A stretch of DNA of 64,000 nucleotides from contig NZ_JAFBEB010000002.1 of the NCBI RefSeq assembly GCF_016908525.1, forward strand, positions 248,001 through 312,000, in the 5' to 3' direction. Shown one piece after another: positions 54,850 to 64,000 of this stretch. Made by a program: the position numbers and the translations under genes. The stretch is from Brevibacillus fulvus. Lineage in GTDB: Bacteria > Bacillota > Bacilli > Brevibacillales > Brevibacillaceae. The stretch's first letter is position 1; each line of letters starts with the position of its first letter. The notes below the pieces were generated by a model. The model ran no database searches, was not told where the DNA came from, and was given only the letters and a program-made list of their open reading frames with translations.

Positions 54850-56082
54850 ATGTCAACTTTACAAGGAAAACAAATCGTATTGGGGGTTTCGGGCGGGATT
54901 GCAGCCTATAAAGCGGCAGCGTTGACAAGCAAGCTGACCCAAGCGGGGGCGATCGTTCATGTGATTTTGACCGAAAACGCGCTGAAGTTTATCCAACCGC
55001 TGACGTTTCAGGCGCTCTCCCATCAGCCTGTCTATACCGATACATTTGCCGAACAAGAGCCGCGGGTCATTTCGCATATCGATCTGGCCGATCGGGCCGA
55101 TTTGGTCATTGTCGCTCCGGCTACCGCCAATGTAATCGGCAAGTTGGCCAACGGAATCGCCGACGATATGCTGACGACGACGCTTCTGGCGGCAAAAGCG
55201 CCGGTGATGATTGCTCCGGCGATGAATGTCAATATGTACGAGCATCCCGCCGTTCAAGCCAATATGCAGCGCTTGGCACAGTTCGGCTATCGTTTTCTCG
55301 AACCGGGAGAAGGACTGCTGGCCTGCGGTTGGATCGGCAAGGGAAGATTGGCGGAACCGGAAGAGATCGTCCGTGCTGTGATCAACTTTTTTGCCGGGAA
55401 CGCAGCGAAACCGCAAGACCTTGCCGGCAAAAAGGTGCTGGTTACCGCAGGGCCCACGCGGGAGCGGATTGATCCGGTTCGCTTTATTTCCAATGATTCG
55501 TCGGGAAAAATGGGCTATGCTGTAGCCGAGGCAGCGAGAGATCGCGGGGCGGAAGTTTGCCTGGTCAGCGGACCGACCAACCTCCCGGCTCCCCCCGGCG
55601 TGACGATCGTTCGGGTTGAATCGGTTCAGCAAATGTTGGAAGCTGTTTTGCAACGAATGGCTGACAGCGATGTGATTATCAAAACAGCGGCGGTTTCCGA
55701 TTATCGCCCGAAAACTGTCGCGATGCATAAACTGAAAAAACAGGGTGAACTTACGCTGGAACTGGAAAAAGCGCCTGACATCCTGCAAACGGTCGGGCAA
55801 AGCAAGACGCATCAATTTGTCGTCGGGTTTGCCGCGGAAACAGAAGAATTGCTGACATATGCCAAAGATAAACTGGAGCGGAAAAATCTGGACATGATCG
55901 TCGCCAACAATGTGCTGATGGACGGAGCGGGAATGGGGACAGACACCAATGTCGTGACGATATTGACGCGGGATGGAGAAGTTGTGCCATTGGAAAAAAT
56001 GAGCAAACGGGAAGTGGCAGAAAAAATTTGGGACGCTGTCATCGCCAAACAATCTGCCCGCGCAATCAGCGAAGTGCTATGA
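54850..56082 (+). CDS. coaBC: Bifunctional phosphopantothenoylcysteine decarboxylase/phosphopantothenate-cysteine ligase
   Basis: A 410-residue fusion (Dfp) for coenzyme A synthesis. The CoaC flavodoxin-like half (about 1-185) has LGVSGGIAAYKAAAL, the catalytic-His segment VISHIDLADRAD, PAMNVNMYEHPAVQAN and the active-Cys loop GLLACGWIGKGRLAEPEEI. The CoaB half starts KKVLVTAGPTRERIDPVRFISNDSSGKMG and includes KTAAVSDYRP. ATG 54850 follows GGAGAGGAG. Its stop overlaps priA by 4 bases. Confidence 0.96.
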   Translation: MSTLQGKQIVLGVSGGIAAYKAAALTSKLTQAGAIVHVILTENALKFIQPLTFQALSHQPVYTDTFAEQEPRVISHIDLADRADLVIVAPATANVIGKLANGIADDMLTTTLLAAKAPVMIAPAMNVNMYEHPAVQANMQRLAQFGYRFLEPGEGLLACGWIGKGRLAEPEEIVRAVINFFAGNAAKPQDLAGKKVLVTAGPTRERIDPVRFISNDSSGKMGYAVAEAARDRGAEVCLVSGPTNLPAPPGVTIVRVESVQQMLEAVLQRMADSDVIIKTAAVSDYRPKTVAMHKLKKQGELTLELEKAPDILQTVGQSKTHQFVVGFAAETEELLTYAKDKLERKNLDMIVANNVLMDGAGMGTDTNVVTILTRDGEVVPLEKMSKREVAEKIWDAVIAKQSARAISEVL

Positions 56083-58529
56083 ATCCGGTTATAGCCAAAG
56101 TAATAGTGGAAGTGCCGGTGTCCCGAACGAATCGTCCATTCGATTATCTCGTTCCCGAATGGTTGCTGCCGATTCTGCGGGTGGGCAGCCGGGTCATCGT
56201 CCCGTTTGGACCGCGCAAATTGCAAGGTTTTGTCATCGGTTTGCTCGAATTGGCTGATGGCACGGAGACGAGCATTGATCCGCAGAAATTGCGGGAGATT
56301 CTCGAAGTGGAAGATGACCTGCCGCCGCTGACGGAAGAGTTGCTCGATTTGGCGGAATGGATGTCCAAACAGTACTTGTGTCCGTGGATTACGGCGATTC
56401 ACGCGATGATTCCCGCCGTGCTGAAGGGGAAAACGGAGCGGTGGGTGGTCGCTGCCGCCGAGCTGACCGCGGAATTGGCGGGACAGTCTCCCTTGCTGCA
56501 TGAGCTGTTGCGGCGAGGGGCAGTCGCGTATCGTGAAGTGGAACAGCAGTTTCCTGATGAAATTCCGTTATTGCCCGGCTGGCTGAGCGCGGGCTGGCTG
56601 ACTACGGAGTACCATGTCAAAGACAGGGTGACGCATAAGCAGGCCAGTTATGTAACCTTGCTGCTTACTGACGAAGAAGCGTTGGCCAAAGCTGATTCTC
56701 TTCCCAAACAAGCGGAGCAGATGAGGCGCGTGCTGCTACATCTGGCGCCGTTTTCCGGCCAGCCGATCGCGGCCAAAGAACTTGGCGAATTGCTGGGAGT
56801 ATCCCGGCCCACATTGAAAAATCTGGCGGCGAAGGGCTGGATCCGACTGGAGCAAATGGAAGTGCTTCGCAATCCTTACGCGCACAGGAAATTTGCCGAT
56901 GCCAAACACAGTTATACCGCCCAGCAGCAGACGGTATTAAAACCGATTGCGCAGGCGATCGAACAGGGCGGGTTTGCCTCTTTTTTGCTGCACGGAGTCA
57001 CGGGCAGCGGAAAGACGGAAGTTTACCTGGCAGCAATCGAACAAACGTTGGCTAAAGGTAAAGAAGCGATTTTTTTGGTGCCGGAAATCTCGCTGACGCC
57101 CCAGATGGTGGAACGGGTAAAAGGGAGGTTCGGCAATCTGGTAGCCGTGCTGCACAGCGGTTTGTCGCAAGGTGAGCGCTATGATGAATGGCGGCGGATC
57201 ATTCGCCAACAAGTGAAAGTGGTTGTGGGGGCAAGATCGGCGATTTTTGCGCCGTTGCGCAATCTCGGGCTGATCGTCATCGATGAGGAACACGAAAATT
57301 CCTATAAACAGGAAGAGACGCCGCGGTATCACGCGCGGGAGGTGGCCTTGTGGCGCGCACGGCAAAATCACGGTGTGCTGATTATGGGCAGCGCCACGCC
57401 GTCTTTGGAGACGTACGCATTGGCGACGCGGGGCCGCTATCAGTTGCTGACAATGAACGAGCGGGTAGGAAACAGGCCGCTTCCGCAAGTGCATGTGGTG
57501 GATATGCGCGAGGAGTTGCTGAAGCAAAATCGTTCGATGTTCAGTCAAACGTTGTACCAGATGATTGAGCAGCGGCTGCAAAACGGCGAACAGATCGTGC
57601 TGTTTTTAAACCGGCGCGGTTTTTCAACCTTCGTCATGTGCCGATCATGTGGCTATACGCTTACATGCGTCCATTGCGATATCTCGCTTACTTATCATCG
57701 CACCAATCATACCGCCCGCTGTCATTACTGCGGTTATACGATCAAACAGCCGGACCACTGTCCGGAATGCCAGAGCAGCCATATTCGCTTCTTTGGCACC
57801 GGGACGCAAAAAGTCGAGGAAGAATTGTCCCGGCTGTTCCCCGGTATCCGCGTTATCCGGATGGATGTCGATACGACTTCGCGCAAGGGGGCGCACGAGG
57901 AACTGCTGGACCGGTTCCGCCGCGGGCAGGGGGATGTCCTTTTGGGGACGCAAATGATTGCCAAAGGGCTTGATTTTCCCCGGGTGACCTTGGTTGGAGT
58001 GATTGCGGCCGATACCTCTTTGCATCTCCCCGATTTCCGTGCGGCGGAGAAAACGTTTCAGCTGCTGACACAGGTCGGCGGACGGGCGGGGCGCCACGAA
58101 TTGCGCGGCGATGTGGTCATTCAGACCTATACGCCGGAACATTACAGCATCCGGCATGCCACGAAACACGACTATTTATCCTTTTATGAGGAGGAGATGC
58201 TCAATCGGAAACGGACCGGCTATCCGCCGTATTACCGATTGGTGCTGATCAGTTTCTCCCATGAACAATTGCCTGTGCTGATTCAAGGGGCGCAGACCGT
58301 TGCCGACTATCTCAAGGCGCGTTTGCAGCCGTCCACGATCCTGTTGGGACCGGTCGCATCGCCGATTCCGCGGATCAAAGATAGATTTCGTTTCCAACTC
58401 ATGCTAAAATATCGAGATGAACCGAAGTTGATTGACATGCTTGGCCAAATGAACAGGCACTTTGATGAATGGTTAAAACAGCAGCAATTGTTGATGAATG
58501 TCGATATTGATCCGCAAATGTTGTTATAG
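56079..58529 (+). CDS. priA: Primosomal protein N' (replication restart helicase)
   Basis: An 816-residue superfamily 2 helicase that reloads the replisome at stalled forks. N-terminal 3'-DNA-binding domain ([23 protein letters not shown]), Walker [17 protein letters not shown] box ([14 protein letters not shown]), GSATPSLE, and a zinc-binding region with four CxxC pairs ([30 protein letters not shown]). Helicase motifs V-VI are [15 protein letters not shown] and [18 protein letters not shown] 56079 overlaps the coaBC stop (ATGA). Confidence 0.97.
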   Translation: MNPVIAKVIVEVPVSRTNRPFDYLVPEWLLPILRVGSRVIVPFGPRKLQGFVIGLLELADGTETSIDPQKLREILEVEDDLPPLTEELLDLAEWMSKQYLCPWITAIHAMIPAVLKGKTERWVVAAAELTAELAGQSPLLHELLRRGAVAYREVEQQFPDEIPLLPGWLSAGWLTTEYHVKDRVTHKQASYVTLLLTDEEALAKADSLPKQAEQMRRVLLHLAPFSGQPIAAKELGELLGVSRPTLKNLAAKGWIRLEQMEVLRNPYAHRKFADAKHSYTAQQQTVLKPIAQAIEQGGFASFLLHGVTGSGKTEVYLAAIEQTLAKGKEAIFLVPEISLTPQMVERVKGRFGNLVAVLHSGLSQGERYDEWRRIIRQQVKVVVGARSAIFAPLRNLGLIVIDEEHENSYKQEETPRYHAREVALWRARQNHGVLIMGSATPSLETYALATRGRYQLLTMNERVGNRPLPQVHVVDMREELLKQNRSMFSQTLYQMIEQRLQNGEQIVLFLNRRGFSTFVMCRSCGYTLTCVHCDISLTYHRTNHTARCHYCGYTIKQPDHCPECQSSHIRFFGTGTQKVEEELSRLFPGIRVIRMDVDTTSRKGAHEELLDRFRRGQGDVLLGTQMIAKGLDFPRVTLVGVIAADTSLHLPDFRAAEKTFQLLTQVGGRAGRHELRGDVVIQTYTPEHYSIRHATKHDYLSFYEEEMLNRKRTGYPPYYRLVLISFSHEQLPVLIQGAQTVADYLKARLQPSTILLGPVASPIPRIKDRFRFQLMLKYRDEPKLIDMLGQMNRHFDEWLKQQQLLMNVDIDPQMLL

Positions 58530-58576
58530 AAACCAAATGCCGTGTACCGGGCAAGTGGAAGAAGGAGGACAAAAAG

Positions 58577-59056
58577 ATGGCAATTCGCACGATTGTAAAG
58601 CATCCTGACCCGATTTTGCGGGAGAAAGCAATAACAGTAACCAAATTTAATGCCAATTTGCACAAACTGCTCGATGATATGGCAGACACGATGTATGATG
58701 CCGATGGAGTAGGCTTGGCCGCACCTCAGATCGGAATTCTCAAACGAGTCGTCGTAATGGATTGCGGCGATGGCCTCATTGAGCTGGTCAATCCGGAAAT
58801 TGTCGAGGCCAAAGGGGAACAGAAGGACAATTACCCGGAAGGTTGTTTGAGCATTCCCGGGCTGCGCGGCGATGTCCGCCGTCATCAGTGGGTAAAAGTG
58901 CGGGCGCAGGATCGCAACGGAAATCCGTTTGAACTGGAAGCCGAAGATTTGCTGGCCCGCTGTTCGCAGCATGAAATTGACCACTTGAACGGGGTACTGT
59001 TTATCGATATCGCTGACCGCGTCTATCCGATCAGTGCGGAAGAGGAAGGAGAATAA
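58577..59056 (+). CDS. def: Peptide deformylase
   Basis: A 159-residue metal (Fe2+) hydrolase removing the N-formyl group from new proteins. The three motifs are present: [18 protein letters not shown] with the metal Cys, and HEIDHLNG with two metal His and the catalytic Glu. Size suggests the shorter type 1-like form. GAAGGAGGAC precedes the ATG. Next to fmt, which adds the formyl group to initiator Met-tRNA, as is usual. Confidence 0.96.
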   Translation: MAIRTIVKHPDPILREKAITVTKFNANLHKLLDDMADTMYDADGVGLAAPQIGILKRVVVMDCGDGLIELVNPEIVEAKGEQKDNYPEGCLSIPGLRGDVRRHQWVKVRAQDRNGNPFELEAEDLLARCSQHEIDHLNGVLFIDIADRVYPISAEEEGE

Positions 59057-59060
59057 GCAA

Positions 59061-60014
59061 TTGAAAGATGTTCGCATTTTGTTTATGGGAACACCCGACT
59101 TTGCTGTCTCCAGCCTGAATGCGCTCGTTGAGGCTGGCTATCAGGTCGTGGCGGCCGTCACCCAACCGGACCGACCGGTCGGGCGCAAACAGCTGCTTAC
59201 GCCTCCTCCCGTCAAGCAAGCGGCGCTGGCTCACGGAATACCTGTGTTGCAACCGGAGAAGATAAGAGAGAGCGCTGCGTTGGAGCAAGTTTTGGCCTGT
59301 CAGCCCGAGTTGATCGTGACGGCTGCCTATGGCCAGATTTTGCCCAAACAGCTCTTGGATACCCCGAAATACGGCTGCATTAACGTGCATGCTTCTTTGC
59401 TGCCGAAATATCGCGGGGGAGCTCCGATTCATAAAGCGATTATCGAAGGCGAAGCGGAAACAGGCGTAACGATCATGTATATGGTGGAAGCGCTGGACGC
59501 CGGCGACATGATCAGCAAAGTGACCGTGCCGATTACGGAACGGGATACAGTGGGGACCATGCATGACAAACTGGCTGCCGCCGGAGCAAAACTGCTGGTG
59601 GAAACCTTGCCCGCTCTGCTTGCCGGCGAGCTGCAGGCAGAAGCGCAAAATCACGATGAGGCGAGTTTTGCGCCGACGATCAAAAGAGCGGATGAACGGA
59701 TTCAATGGGACAAGAGCGCTGAGCAGATTTACAACCAGGTGCGCGGCTTGAATCCGTGGCCGGTCGCTTTTACAACCTGTCAAGGGAAGCTTTGGAAAAT
59801 TTGGTGGGTGGAAAAAGTGGAGTTGTCCGGTCAATTCGCTCAGCCGGGCACGATTTTGGAACGAACGGACGATGGGTTGATCGTTGCCTGCGGAACAGGC
59901 AACGTCAAAATTACCGAACTGCAGCCAGAAGGAAAAAAACGCATGAGCATGCACGATTTCCTGCGTGGAGCGGGGGCTGCAGTGGAAAAAGGGATCAGGT
60001 TAGGAGACGAGTAA
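59061..60014 (+). CDS. fmt: Methionyl-tRNA formyltransferase
   Basis: A 317-residue enzyme formylating initiator Met-tRNA with 10-formyl-THF. [30 protein letters not shown], and the catalytic [17 protein letters not shown] (Asn-His) and [11 protein letters not shown] (Asp) segments are intact. The C-terminal tRNA-binding domain begins around 205 ([28 protein letters not shown]). TTG at 59061 behind AAGGAG; the open frame upstream lies within def. It ends one base before rsmB. Confidence 0.96.
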   Translation: MKDVRILFMGTPDFAVSSLNALVEAGYQVVAAVTQPDRPVGRKQLLTPPPVKQAALAHGIPVLQPEKIRESAALEQVLACQPELIVTAAYGQILPKQLLDTPKYGCINVHASLLPKYRGGAPIHKAIIEGEAETGVTIMYMVEALDAGDMISKVTVPITERDTVGTMHDKLAAAGAKLLVETLPALLAGELQAEAQNHDEASFAPTIKRADERIQWDKSAEQIYNQVRGLNPWPVAFTTCQGKLWKIWWVEKVELSGQFAQPGTILERTDDGLIVACGTGNVKITELQPEGKKRMSMHDFLRGAGAAVEKGIRLGDE

Positions 60015-60015
60015 G

Positions 60016-61374
60016 GTGGCTGTGACAAGAAAAAAGGGAGCGCGCGAGGTCGCTTTGGACATCTTGACGCGCGTCGAGGAACATCGCTCTTACAGCAATC
60101 TCGAATTGAAGCAGGGATTGGCGCAAACGGAGTTGTCCGCCGCCGACGTCGGTTTGGTAACGGAGCTGGTCTACGGAACGATTCAACGCCAATATACACT
60201 GGATACGGTGATTTCGCGCTTTGTCAAAAGCGGCCGCAAACGGCTGGAGCCATGGGTACATAACTTGCTTCGCCTCAGTCTTTATCAAATTCGCTTTCTC
60301 GACCGCATTCCCGACCGCGCTGCGGTTCACGAAGCGGTAGAACTGGCCAAACGAAAAGGGCATCAGGGAATCGCTTCGCTGGTCAACGGGGTTTTGCGCA
60401 ATGTGCTGAGACAGCCCGAAGTCTGGAATGAACCTCAGGGCAACCTGGTCAAGCGGCTTGCTTTTGCGGAATCACATCCGGACTGGCTCATTTCACGCTG
60501 GCTGAAACTGTATGGCGAAGAACTGACGCGGGCGATCTGCCAAAGCAACAATGTAGCGCCGCACACTTCAGTCCGGGTCAATACGTTGAAAACCGATCGG
60601 CCTGCTTTGCTGGCGGAACTCAAAGCGGAGTTTCCCGGTGCGGAAGCGTCGCAGCTCAGTCCGGACGGCATTGTCATCCCCAGTGGGCATGTCGCGGCCT
60701 CCAAATGGTTCCAGCAGGGGTACTGTACAATTCAGGACGAAAGTTCGATGTTGGTTGCTCGCGCTCTGGCGGTGCAACCCGGGCAGCGCGTGCTGGATGC
60801 TTGCGCCGCTCCCGGCGGAAAAACGTCCCATTTGGCAGAATTGATGGGAAACAGCGGGCAAATTTTGGCCTGTGATGTTCACCCCCACAAGGAAAAACTG
60901 ATTCGCGAGACGGCCAAGCGATTGGGCATCACCTGCATTGAAACAGTGGTGAGCGATGCGTTGGATTTGCCGGACAAAGGTCTGGGCCAATTTGACCGTA
61001 TTTTGCTGGACGCTCCCTGCACAGGGTTGGGAGTGATTCGCCGTAAACCTGATTTGAAATGGAAGAAGACTCCTGAAGACATTGCGCAAATTTCCCAACT
61101 GCAAGCCAGATTGCTGGAGCGAATCGCACCGATGCTGGCGCCCGGCGGTCTTCTGGTTTACAGTACCTGTACGATTGAGCCGGAAGAAAACCAACGCGTT
61201 GTCGAACAATTTGTCGCACATCATCCGGAGTTTGAGTGGGACAAGTCATTGCTGGAAGATTTGCCGCCGGCTGTGGCGCGGATCGCTTCTGCGGAGCATG
61301 GCTATGTGCAAATTTTGCCCAATCATTTTCAGAGTGACGGTTTTTTCATTTCACGCCTGAAACGAAGCAAATGA
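60016..61374 (+). CDS. rsmB: 16S rRNA m5C967 methyltransferase
   Basis: A 452-residue SAM-dependent methyltransferase. The N-terminal NusB-like RNA-binding domain (AREVALDILTRVEEHRSYSN to about residue 140) is followed by the Rossmann domain with SAM motif VLDACAAPGGKTSHLAE, the general DAPCTGLGVIRRKPDLKW with one conserved Cys, and YSTCTIEPEENQ with the catalytic Cys. GTG start directly after fmt, with TTAGGAGAC upstream. Followed by a terminator. Confidence 0.95.
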   Translation: MAVTRKKGAREVALDILTRVEEHRSYSNLELKQGLAQTELSAADVGLVTELVYGTIQRQYTLDTVISRFVKSGRKRLEPWVHNLLRLSLYQIRFLDRIPDRAAVHEAVELAKRKGHQGIASLVNGVLRNVLRQPEVWNEPQGNLVKRLAFAESHPDWLISRWLKLYGEELTRAICQSNNVAPHTSVRVNTLKTDRPALLAELKAEFPGAEASQLSPDGIVIPSGHVAASKWFQQGYCTIQDESSMLVARALAVQPGQRVLDACAAPGGKTSHLAELMGNSGQILACDVHPHKEKLIRETAKRLGITCIETVVSDALDLPDKGLGQFDRILLDAPCTGLGVIRRKPDLKWKKTPEDIAQISQLQARLLERIAPMLAPGGLLVYSTCTIEPEENQRVVEQFVAHHPEFEWDKSLLEDLPPAVARIASAEHGYVQILPNHFQSDGFFISRLKRSK

Positions 61375-61380
61375 TCGAGG

Positions 61381-61418
61381 GAGTGGAGGATGATCCAGAA
61401 AGCATCTCCACTCTTTTC
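61381..61418 (+). terminator. Terminator after rsmB
   Basis: GAGTGGA and GATG (61381-61392, one bulged G) pair with CATC and TCCACTC (61403-61413), followed by TTTTCT. Confidence 0.78.
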
Positions 61419-61466
61419 TATTGTTTGGTTTTCGCCGTTACCGCTTAGAATAAGTAATAAGTTAGA

Positions 61467-61495
61467 TTGAAGCTTTGCCTGACAAAAGGTACAAT
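61467..61495 (+). promoter_or_regulatory. Promoter of rlmN-prpC-prkC
   Basis: TTGAAG (61467-61472) and TACAAT (61490-61495) spaced by 17 bases, 22 bases before the rlmN ATG and after the rsmB terminator. This separates rlmN onward into its own unit. Confidence 0.7.
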
Positions 61496-61516
61496 GTTGA
61501 GATGAGGTGAACATTC

Positions 61517-62587
61517 ATGCCATTGGCATCAAATACCGGCACCAAACCGCTGCTTTACAACCTGACCTTGGATGAATTGAAAAACTGGTTGGTGGAGTCT
61601 GGCGAAAAAGCGTTTCGTGCCCAACAAATTTTTGACTGGCTCTATGTCAAACGCGTAGCCAGCATTGACGACATGAGCAATCTGCCCAAGGATTTGCGGC
61701 AAAAACTGAACGAACAGTTTCGGATCGACAGCTTGAAGGAGATCACACGTCAGGTCTCGCAAGACGGCACGATCAAATTTTTGTTTCAGCTGGTTGACGG
61801 CCATGCGATCGAGACAGTGATCATGCGGCATAATTATGGAAACAGCGTCTGTGTGACCACCCAGGTTGGCTGCCGGATCGGTTGTACGTTTTGTGCGTCC
61901 ACACTGGGCGGATTGAAACGGAATCTTGATGCCGGCGAGATTGTTGCCCAGGTGTTAATGGCGCAACGCTCATTGGATGAACAAGGTGAACGAGCCAGTC
62001 ATGTCGTCGTCATGGGGATTGGCGAGCCATTTGAAAACTTTGACAACCTGCTCGCTTTTCTAAATATTATCAACGATAACCGCGGGCTGAATATCGGCGC
62101 AAGACATATTACGGTTTCCACCAGCGGGATCGTCCCCAAAATTTATGAATTTGCCGATAAAGGTCTGCAGATCAATCTGGCGATCTCGCTGCATGCTCCC
62201 AACAGTGAATTGCGCAGCAAATTGATGCCGATTAACCGCGGCTTTCCGCTGCCCAAACTGATGGAAGCGTGCCGATACTATATCGAAAAGACGGGACGGC
62301 GGATCAGTTTTGAATACGGCTTGTTCGGCGGCCAAAACGACCAGCCTGAACATGCCGAAGAATTGGCGGAACTGATCGGGGATATGCTTTGTCACGTCAA
62401 CCTGATCCCGGTCAACTATGTTCCGGAACGAGATTATGTGCGCACACCGCGCAACGAGATTTTCCGATTTAAACGGATTTTGGAAGAAAAAGGAATTAAC
62501 GTAACCATTCGCCGTGAACATGGCAGCGATATCGCTGCAGCTTGCGGCCAGTTGAGGGCGCAGCACGCGAAAGAAACCGCGGGGTGA
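61517..62587 (+). CDS. rlmN: 23S rRNA A2503/tRNA A37 C2-methyltransferase
   Basis: A 356-residue radical SAM methyltransferase. N-terminal helical accessory domain ([20 protein letters not shown]...[11 protein letters not shown]), then the Fe-S cluster motif C-x3-C-x2-C in [24 protein letters not shown], and [22 protein letters not shown]. The C-terminal segment AACGQL has the catalytic cysteine (Cys near residue 346). GATGAGGTGAAC precedes the ATG. The Cfr-type antibiotic resistance branch is not suggested; the gene context is that of chromosomal RlmN. It ends 4 bases before prpC. Confidence 0.96.
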   Translation: MPLASNTGTKPLLYNLTLDELKNWLVESGEKAFRAQQIFDWLYVKRVASIDDMSNLPKDLRQKLNEQFRIDSLKEITRQVSQDGTIKFLFQLVDGHAIETVIMRHNYGNSVCVTTQVGCRIGCTFCASTLGGLKRNLDAGEIVAQVLMAQRSLDEQGERASHVVVMGIGEPFENFDNLLAFLNIINDNRGLNIGARHITVSTSGIVPKIYEFADKGLQINLAISLHAPNSELRSKLMPINRGFPLPKLMEACRYYIEKTGRRISFEYGLFGGQNDQPEHAEELAELIGDMLCHVNLIPVNYVPERDYVRTPRNEIFRFKRILEEKGINVTIRREHGSDIAAACGQLRAQHAKETAG

Positions 62588-62591
62588 TCTT

Positions 62592-63356
62592 ATGGATATT
62601 GCGATGAAGTCGCACGTTGGCAACGTTCGGCAAGTAAATGAAGACTACTTTGCTTGCACGGTAAATGTGGACGGGCGAGTGCTGGCGATAGTCGCGGATG
62701 GTATGGGAGGGCATCAAGCCGGAGAGATAGCAAGCCGAATGGCTGTGGAACGCATCGTCCACGAGCTGAGCAACCTGGAACAGGACCTGACGCCCGAAGA
62801 CGAGCGGGAACGATTGATGAATGCGCTTTTGCAGGCTAATTTGGAAGTTTACCGGTACGCTGAAGCCCATCCGGAGTGCAGTGGGATGGGAACGACTGTT
62901 GTGGCAGCGTTGCTCCGCCAAAGCGGCGGAGTAACCGCCCACATCGGTGACAGCCGTCTTTATCATTTTGGGGCGAATGGTCTATCGCAGCAAACAGAAG
63001 ACCACTCGCTGGTGCAAGAACTGATCAAAAGCGGACAGATCACGGAAGAAGAGGCGGTTGTGCATCCGCAACGCAATGTTTTGATGCGCGCTTTGGGCAC
63101 AGACAAAGATGTGCGGATTGACTTGGGCGAATTTACCTGGGAGCCAAACGATGTGGTGCTGCTGTGTTCTGACGGGTTGAGCAACAAGGTATCCGTACAG
63201 GAGATGGAGAAATATTTGCAGGAATCGGTTACCCTGCAGGAAAAAGTAGACGCGATGGTGCAGCATGCCTTGAATGCAGGCGGCGAAGACAACATTACCT
63301 TGATCGCCGTATGCAACAACGCTGTACCTGGAGACGGAAGGCGGAAAGAGGGGTGA
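62592..63356 (+). CDS. prpC: PP2C-type protein phosphatase (Stp/PrpC)
   Basis: A 254-residue Mn2+-dependent Ser/Thr phosphatase. VRQVNEDYF (E17, D18), [12 protein letters not shown] (D36, G37), [30 protein letters not shown] and [11 protein letters not shown] are the PP2C motifs with the metal-binding Asp residues. It reverses phosphorylation by PrkC, encoded immediately downstream (5 bases), as in B. subtilis. Start is ATG 62592, 5 bases past the rlmN stop, with a GGGGTGAT ribosome site. Confidence 0.96.
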   Translation: MDIAMKSHVGNVRQVNEDYFACTVNVDGRVLAIVADGMGGHQAGEIASRMAVERIVHELSNLEQDLTPEDERERLMNALLQANLEVYRYAEAHPECSGMGTTVVAALLRQSGGVTAHIGDSRLYHFGANGLSQQTEDHSLVQELIKSGQITEEEAVVHPQRNVLMRALGTDKDVRIDLGEFTWEPNDVVLLCSDGLSNKVSVQEMEKYLQESVTLQEKVDAMVQHALNAGGEDNITLIAVCNNAVPGDGRRKEG

Positions 63357-63361
63357 GGGAG

Positions 63362-64000
63362 ATGGAGATTCAACGGTTAGGTGGCCGCTACCAGTTGGAA
63401 GAGCGAATTGGCGGTGGCGGAATGGCCATTGTATATCGAGCGAAGGACCTGATACTCAATCGTCCGGTAGCAGTGAAGGTGCTTCGTCCCCAATATGGAT
63501 ACGATGAAGATTTTGTCAATCGTTTTCGGCGGGAAGCGCAAGCTGTTGCCAGTCTGTCTCATCCGAATGTTGTCGCCGTCTATGATGTCGGGCAAGATGA
63601 AGATACACATTATATGGTTATGGAGTACATAGAAGGGTCGACGCTCAAGGACTTGATCAACAAATACGGCGCCTTGCCTGTGGAAGAAGCGGTGAGGATC
63701 GCGGTGCAGGTCTGCGACGCGCTGGATCACGCGCACCAAAACAAGATCATTCATCGGGACATAAAGCCACACAATATTATGATTGGTAAAAATGGTCGAG
63801 TAAAAGTGACCGATTTTGGCATTGCCCGCGCGGTTACGTCGGCGACGATTACTCATACCAATTCCGTGCTCGGGTCCGTTCACTACTTTTCGCCGGAACA
63901 GGCGCGGGGCGGCATCACGGCAGAAAAATCGGATATTTATTCACTTGGCATTGTGCTTTATGAGATGGTCACCGGACAACTTCCTTTTTCCGGCGATTCT
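63362..64000 (+). CDS. prkC: PASTA-type Ser/Thr protein kinase PrkC, 3' end outside the window
   Basis: The first 213 residues of a Hanks-type kinase. Gly loop [11 protein letters not shown]39 in [14 protein letters not shown] with catalytic D133, DFG at 151-153, and an activation loop with several Thr/Ser ([18 protein letters not shown]) that is autophosphorylated in PrkC. APE-like motif is SPEQARG, then [19 protein letters not shown]. The frame is open to the edge; the transmembrane and PASTA muropeptide-sensing repeats would lie beyond it. ATG 63362 follows GAGGGAG. Pairs with prpC to control cell wall, translation and spore revival. Confidence 0.96.
   Translation, partial: MEIQRLGGRYQLEERIGGGGMAIVYRAKDLILNRPVAVKVLRPQYGYDEDFVNRFRREAQAVASLSHPNVVAVYDVGQDEDTHYMVMEYIEGSTLKDLINKYGALPVEEAVRIAVQVCDALDHAHQNKIIHRDIKPHNIMIGKNGRVKVTDFGIARAVTSATITHTNSVLGSVHYFSPEQARGGITAEKSDIYSLGIVLYEMVTGQLPFSGDS

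Overview
This 64 kb window reads as chromosomal core sequence of a spore-forming, low-to-mid GC Bacillota (Bacillales order). The evidence is a Bacillus-type pyrimidine operon with three PyrR attenuators, the yloC-remA-gmk-rpoZ-coaBC-priA-def-fmt-rsmB-rlmN-prpC-prkC block, an ileS-to-lspA-rluD-pyr order, several sporulation-type small genes (YteA-like, YjcZ-like, YhcN/YlaJ-like lipoprotein) and a Firmicutes-style 6S RNA. An Alicyclobacillaceae-like relative (Effusibacillus/Tumebacillus type) would fit, but that is inference. No phage, IS element, CRISPR array or rRNA/tRNA gene was seen.

Layout. 1-2.6 kb: ileS, cut by the window edge. 2.7-6 kb: YteA-like zinc protein, an enolase-superfamily enzyme and an MFS transporter. 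6-11.5 kb: ytkD and a flavin reductase, a TerC-family protein, topB and uppP. 11.7-15.5 kb: an odd cluster made of a DUF4912-like protein, a 36-residue membrane peptide and two consecutive proteins related to sugar-nucleotide enzymes (a nucleotidyltransferase/phosphomannomutase fusion and a phosphohexomutase) that have lost their catalytic signatures. 15.7-17.9 kb: a kinase-fold protein, lspA and rluD. 17.9-28.4 kb: the pyr operon (pyrR, pyrP, pyrB, pyrC, carA, carB, pyrF, pyrE) with a good promoter and attenuators before pyrR, pyrP and pyrB; pyrK and pyrD are absent. 28.4-34.2 kb: membrane protein, a CDF metal exporter behind a terminator-bearing leader, a chemoreceptor with a membrane-embedded sensor, two small sporulation-type genes and glnS. 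34.3-39 kb: a Gly/Ala-repeat lipoprotein, a two-gene Tat-exported GMC dehydrogenase and an aldo/keto reductase. 39.2-42.3 kb: a complete ECF transporter (S, A, A', T). 42.3-47.7 kb: LD-carboxypeptidase, glpK, a lipoprotein, a guanidine-I riboswitch with its paired SMR exporter genes, ccdC and a CPBP protease. 47.7-50.7 kb: small hypotheticals and a 6S RNA. 50.8-64 kb: rqcH, diverging from the housekeeping run yloC to prkC.

How they work together: the pyr genes make UMP from bicarbonate, glutamine and aspartate except for the dihydroorotate oxidation step, and PyrR senses UMP/UTP on the three leader RNAs. The yloC-prkC block links RNA decay, biofilm/matrix regulation, GMP supply, CoA synthesis, replication restart, initiator Met-tRNA formylation and deformylation, rRNA methylation and the Stp/PrkC signalling pair. 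Most ATG/GTG/TTG starts given here were trimmed from longer open frames using visible ribosome-binding sites. Family calls come from motifs and remembered family patterns; no database search was run.
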